Positions 31,863 to 34,061 of a DNA stretch of 34,061 bases are shown piece by piece. The stretch spans positions 1-34,061 of the forward strand of contig NZ_QUAL01000095.1 in the NCBI RefSeq assembly GCF_003579925.1, read 5' to 3'. The stretch is from Jiangella rhizosphaerae (lineage in GTDB: Bacteria; Actinomycetota; Actinomycetes; Jiangellales; Jiangellaceae). Position 1 is the stretch's first letter, and every line of letters begins with the position of its first letter. The notes beneath the pieces are model-generated. The model saw only the letters and a list, made by a program, of their open reading frames with translations, searched no databases and was not told the origin of the DNA. The position numbers and the translations under genes were made by a program.

Positions 31863-34061
31863 TCCTCGCGACCCCCGGAGTGGACGTGCCGGCGTTCCAG
31901 CCGGGGCCGCTCGACGCCGCGGCCGGCTGGCGGGACCACCGGGTCGAGCTGCCGTTCGCCGTCGACGAGGCCGCCGGCCGCGTGCTGCGGCTGGAGTTCG
32001 ACGCCGGCCACGGTCCCTGTCCGGACCTGCTGGTCGAGCTCGACGGCCGGAGCGGGCTGTTCCACCCGGCGGTCGTCCGCGAGGACCGCGCCGAGGTGTA
32101 CCGGCACGGCCCGATCGCCGGGTCGGTGGTGCTGGAGGTCCCGCTCCCGGCGGAGTGGCTGGCGCCGGGCGAGCACCTGCTCGCCCTGACGACGACGCTC
32201 GACGCCGCGGCCGCGACCGGCCCGGTCGACGTGCCCGCCGACGCGCGCGGCGGGCGGCACCGCGAGCAGTTCGGGCACCACTTCGGCAGCGGCATCACCT
32301 GGCGGAGCCTGAGGCTGGAGCCGTCGGACGGGACGGCCGGTACGGCGGGGCCGAGCGCCCGGCTGCGCGGCACCCCGCTCTACCCGCTGGCCGGTGGGCA
32401 ACTGGCCGAGCTGACGGTGGACGTGCCGGCCGGCGCGTCGTGGCCGTCGGCGGCGACGGTGGTCATCGGCGGCGAGACGCGCACGATCGAGCTGGGCCGC
32501 GAGGGCCGCGACTTCGGGCAGGTGCGGGTCCGGTTCCCGGTGCCCGAGCTGGCCGAGCCGGCCCCGGCCACCGTCGCCGTCGATGACGGGACGGCCGCCG
32601 CGTTCACGCTCCAGCCGCAGCGGAAGTGGACCGTCCACCTCATCCCGCATGTGCACCTCGACGTCGGCTACACCGACGTGCAGGGCAAGGTGCTGGAGCT
32701 GCACAGCCGCAACCTCGACCGCGCCCTCGACGTGCTGGACCGCGACGACGCGTTCGCGTTCTCCGTCGACGGCTCGCTCGTGGTCGGGCAGTACCTCGCG
32801 ACGCGGTCGGAGAAGCGGGCGCAGCGGGTGCTCGACGCGCTGCGCTCGGGCCGGCTGTCGGTCAACGCGTTCCACAGCCTGTTCCTGTCCGGCGTCGCGA
32901 GCCTGGAGGAGGTGTACCGCGCGGCGTACCTGGCCGCCCGGCTGCGCGACGACTACGGCGTGCCCGTCGGCTACGCGAACCTCACCGACGTGCCGTCCTA
33001 CAGCGCGGCGGTCCCGTCCATGCTGACCGCTCTGGGCATCGACGCGTTCGTCGGCATCGAGAACCACCACCGCGGCGGCAACGCCGACAGCGACCTGCAG
33101 CACCTGGCCAGCCCGGTCCAGTGGGAGGGCGTCGACGGGTCGCGGGTGCTCACCCACTTCTCCGACACCTACTCCCAGCTCCGGTTCATGGCCGGCGACC
33201 CGCAGACTGTGGCCGGCGGCGCGCACGCGCTGGTCCGGCTGCTCGATCGGTACGAGCGGCCCGACTACCTGCCGCACGACCTCGCCGTCATCGGCACGCA
33301 CGCCGACAACGAGGACCTCGCCGACGGCGACGCCGCGTTCGCCGCCCGCTGGAACGCCGTCTACGCCTGGCCGCGGGTCGCCGTCTCAACCATGGCCGGC
33401 TACCTCGACGCCGTCCGCCCGCTGGCCGACCGGCTGCCGGTGTGGCACGGCGACGGCGGCAGCTACTGGGAGGACGGCGTGGGCACCGGCGCCGTCGTCA
33501 TCGCCGAGCACCGGCGCGCGCAGGTCGCGCTGCCGACGGCGGAGGCGCTGGCCGCGCTGGTGGCCCGGGCCGACGACACCTACCGGCCGCACCGCGCCGC
33601 CCTCGACGCCGCCTGGGACGGCGTGCTCTACGGCAGCGAGCACACGTGGACGTGGTCGCACGCCAACGCCCACCCGCACGGCGAGCAGGTCGGCGACCAG
33701 CTGGACTGGAAGCGGCACCAGGTGCACACCGGGTTCCGCACCGCCGTCGACGAGACCCGGCGGGCACTCAGCCAGCTCGGCGAACTGGTCACCACGGCCG
33801 GCCCGACGGTGCTCGCGTACAACCCGCTGGCCTGGGCCCGCGACGTCGAGATCGAGGTCGAGGCGCCGGCCGGCACGCTCGACGGCGAGGTGCTCGCCGA
33901 CTGCAACGGGCTGCTGCGCTACCGGATCACCGTGCCGGACGTGCCGCCGTTCGGCTACCGCACGGTCCCGCTGGGCGCGGCACGGACGCTGGCGCCGGGC
34001 GAGGAGGACGGCTCGGCCGCCGGCGGGCCGGCCGCGGCGGGCGACGGCGGCTGGGCGCCGG
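31859..34061 (+). CDS. GH38-like glycoside hydrolase (alpha-mannosidase type), 3' end beyond window
   Basis: 734 codons are present, with the frame open to the window end. An N-terminal jelly-roll-like region (about 1-260) precedes a GH38-like catalytic domain: LIPHVHLDVGYTDVQGKVLE (His264, His266, Asp268, as in the zinc-binding HxD of GH38), then ANLTDVPSYSAAVPSMLTAL with Asp377 at the position of the GH38 nucleophile region, and a later GSEHTWTWSHANAHPHGEQV segment. GH38 enzymes are zinc-dependent retaining alpha-mannosidases; this branch, with HVHLDVGYTD, is divergent and its linkage specificity is uncertain. ATG overlaps the preceding stop (ATGA). No signal peptide is seen, so it is probably cytoplasmic and acts on imported oligosaccharide. 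Confidence 0.8.
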   Translation, partial: MILATPGVDVPAFQPGPLDAAAGWRDHRVELPFAVDEAAGRVLRLEFDAGHGPCPDLLVELDGRSGLFHPAVVREDRAEVYRHGPIAGSVVLEVPLPAEWLAPGEHLLALTTTLDAAAATGPVDVPADARGGRHREQFGHHFGSGITWRSLRLEPSDGTAGTAGPSARLRGTPLYPLAGGQLAELTVDVPAGASWPSAATVVIGGETRTIELGREGRDFGQVRVRFPVPELAEPAPATVAVDDGTAAAFTLQPQRKWTVHLIPHVHLDVGYTDVQGKVLELHSRNLDRALDVLDRDDAFAFSVDGSLVVGQYLATRSEKRAQRVLDALRSGRLSVNAFHSLFLSGVASLEEVYRAAYLAARLRDDYGVPVGYANLTDVPSYSAAVPSMLTALGIDAFVGIENHHRGGNADSDLQHLASPVQWEGVDGSRVLTHFSDTYSQLRFMAGDPQTVAGGAHALVRLLDRYERPDYLPHDLAVIGTHADNEDLADGDAAFAARWNAVYAWPRVAVSTMAGYLDAVRPLADRLPVWHGDGGSYWEDGVGTGAVVIAEHRRAQVALPTAEALAALVARADDTYRPHRAALDAAWDGVLYGSEHTWTWSHANAHPHGEQVGDQLDWKRHQVHTGFRTAVDETRRALSQLGELVTTAGPTVLAYNPLAWARDVEIEVEAPAGTLDGEVLADCNGLLRYRITVPDVPPFGYRTVPLGAARTLAPGEEDGSAAGGPAAAGDGGWAP

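Noticed and set aside
31787-33301. 504-residue minus-strand frame opposite the GH38-like gene
   Set aside because: It is antisense to a frame with clear GH38 motifs and coupled translation, and has no domain of its own.

Overview
The window is very GC-rich (roughly 70% or more), with GTG/TTG starts, leaderless promoters of the TANNNT type, GAF-ANTAR regulators, LAL-type LuxR regulators, an excalibur/G5 gene, a DUF5709 protein and an LAxTG wall-anchor signal. All of this points to an actinomycete chromosome; a Jiangella-like genus is my guess only. I see no rRNA, tRNA, CRISPR array, transposase or phage gene.

Left (1-6.7 kb): a Tat-exported protein running off the window start and a lipoprotein gene are transcribed leftward. 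They diverge from a 1,828-residue wall-anchored surface protein built from SdrD-B-type domains and six ~155-residue repeats. A CRP-type site lies between the divergent genes. Next (6.7-12.2 kb): two large divergent LAL/MalT-like LuxR regulators share a 195-bp control region.

Signalling cluster (12.4-18.6 kb): four GAF-ANTAR proteins (RNA-binding antiterminator type) and a TetR regulator, with a 540-bp non-coding stretch that holds interleaved inverted repeats and a ~130-nt imperfect hairpin. Beside it, a DUF5709 gene plus an Rv2629/Vms1-like (baeRF-type) gene diverge from a small Rho_N-type stress gene. Both directions carry GTTT/GTTG-N14-15-GGGTA promoters of the SigB class, so this block looks like stress signalling.

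Mixed region (18.6-25.8 kb): a broken G5/excalibur gene behind an intact promoter, an MFS exporter divergent from a LysR regulator, a TfoX-like protein, an N-terminally truncated beta-propeller glycosidase-like gene, a RibD/DHFR-like reductase, and a CGNR zinc-finger regulator divergent from another MFS transporter (both apparently leaderless).

Right end (25.8-34 kb): a carbohydrate-type catabolic locus. A LacI regulator sits behind one FAD-dependent oxidoreductase. Divergent from it, two more FAD-dependent oxidoreductases are translationally coupled to a GH38-like glycosidase that runs off the window. Repeated ATCAGCA/GCTGATATCAGC elements lie around both promoters of the divergent region. 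Three FAD oxidoreductases with one glycosidase under one candidate LacI control is the most intriguing system here: it suggests oxidative processing of a glycan or glycoside before or with hydrolysis, but the substrate cannot be read from the sequence.
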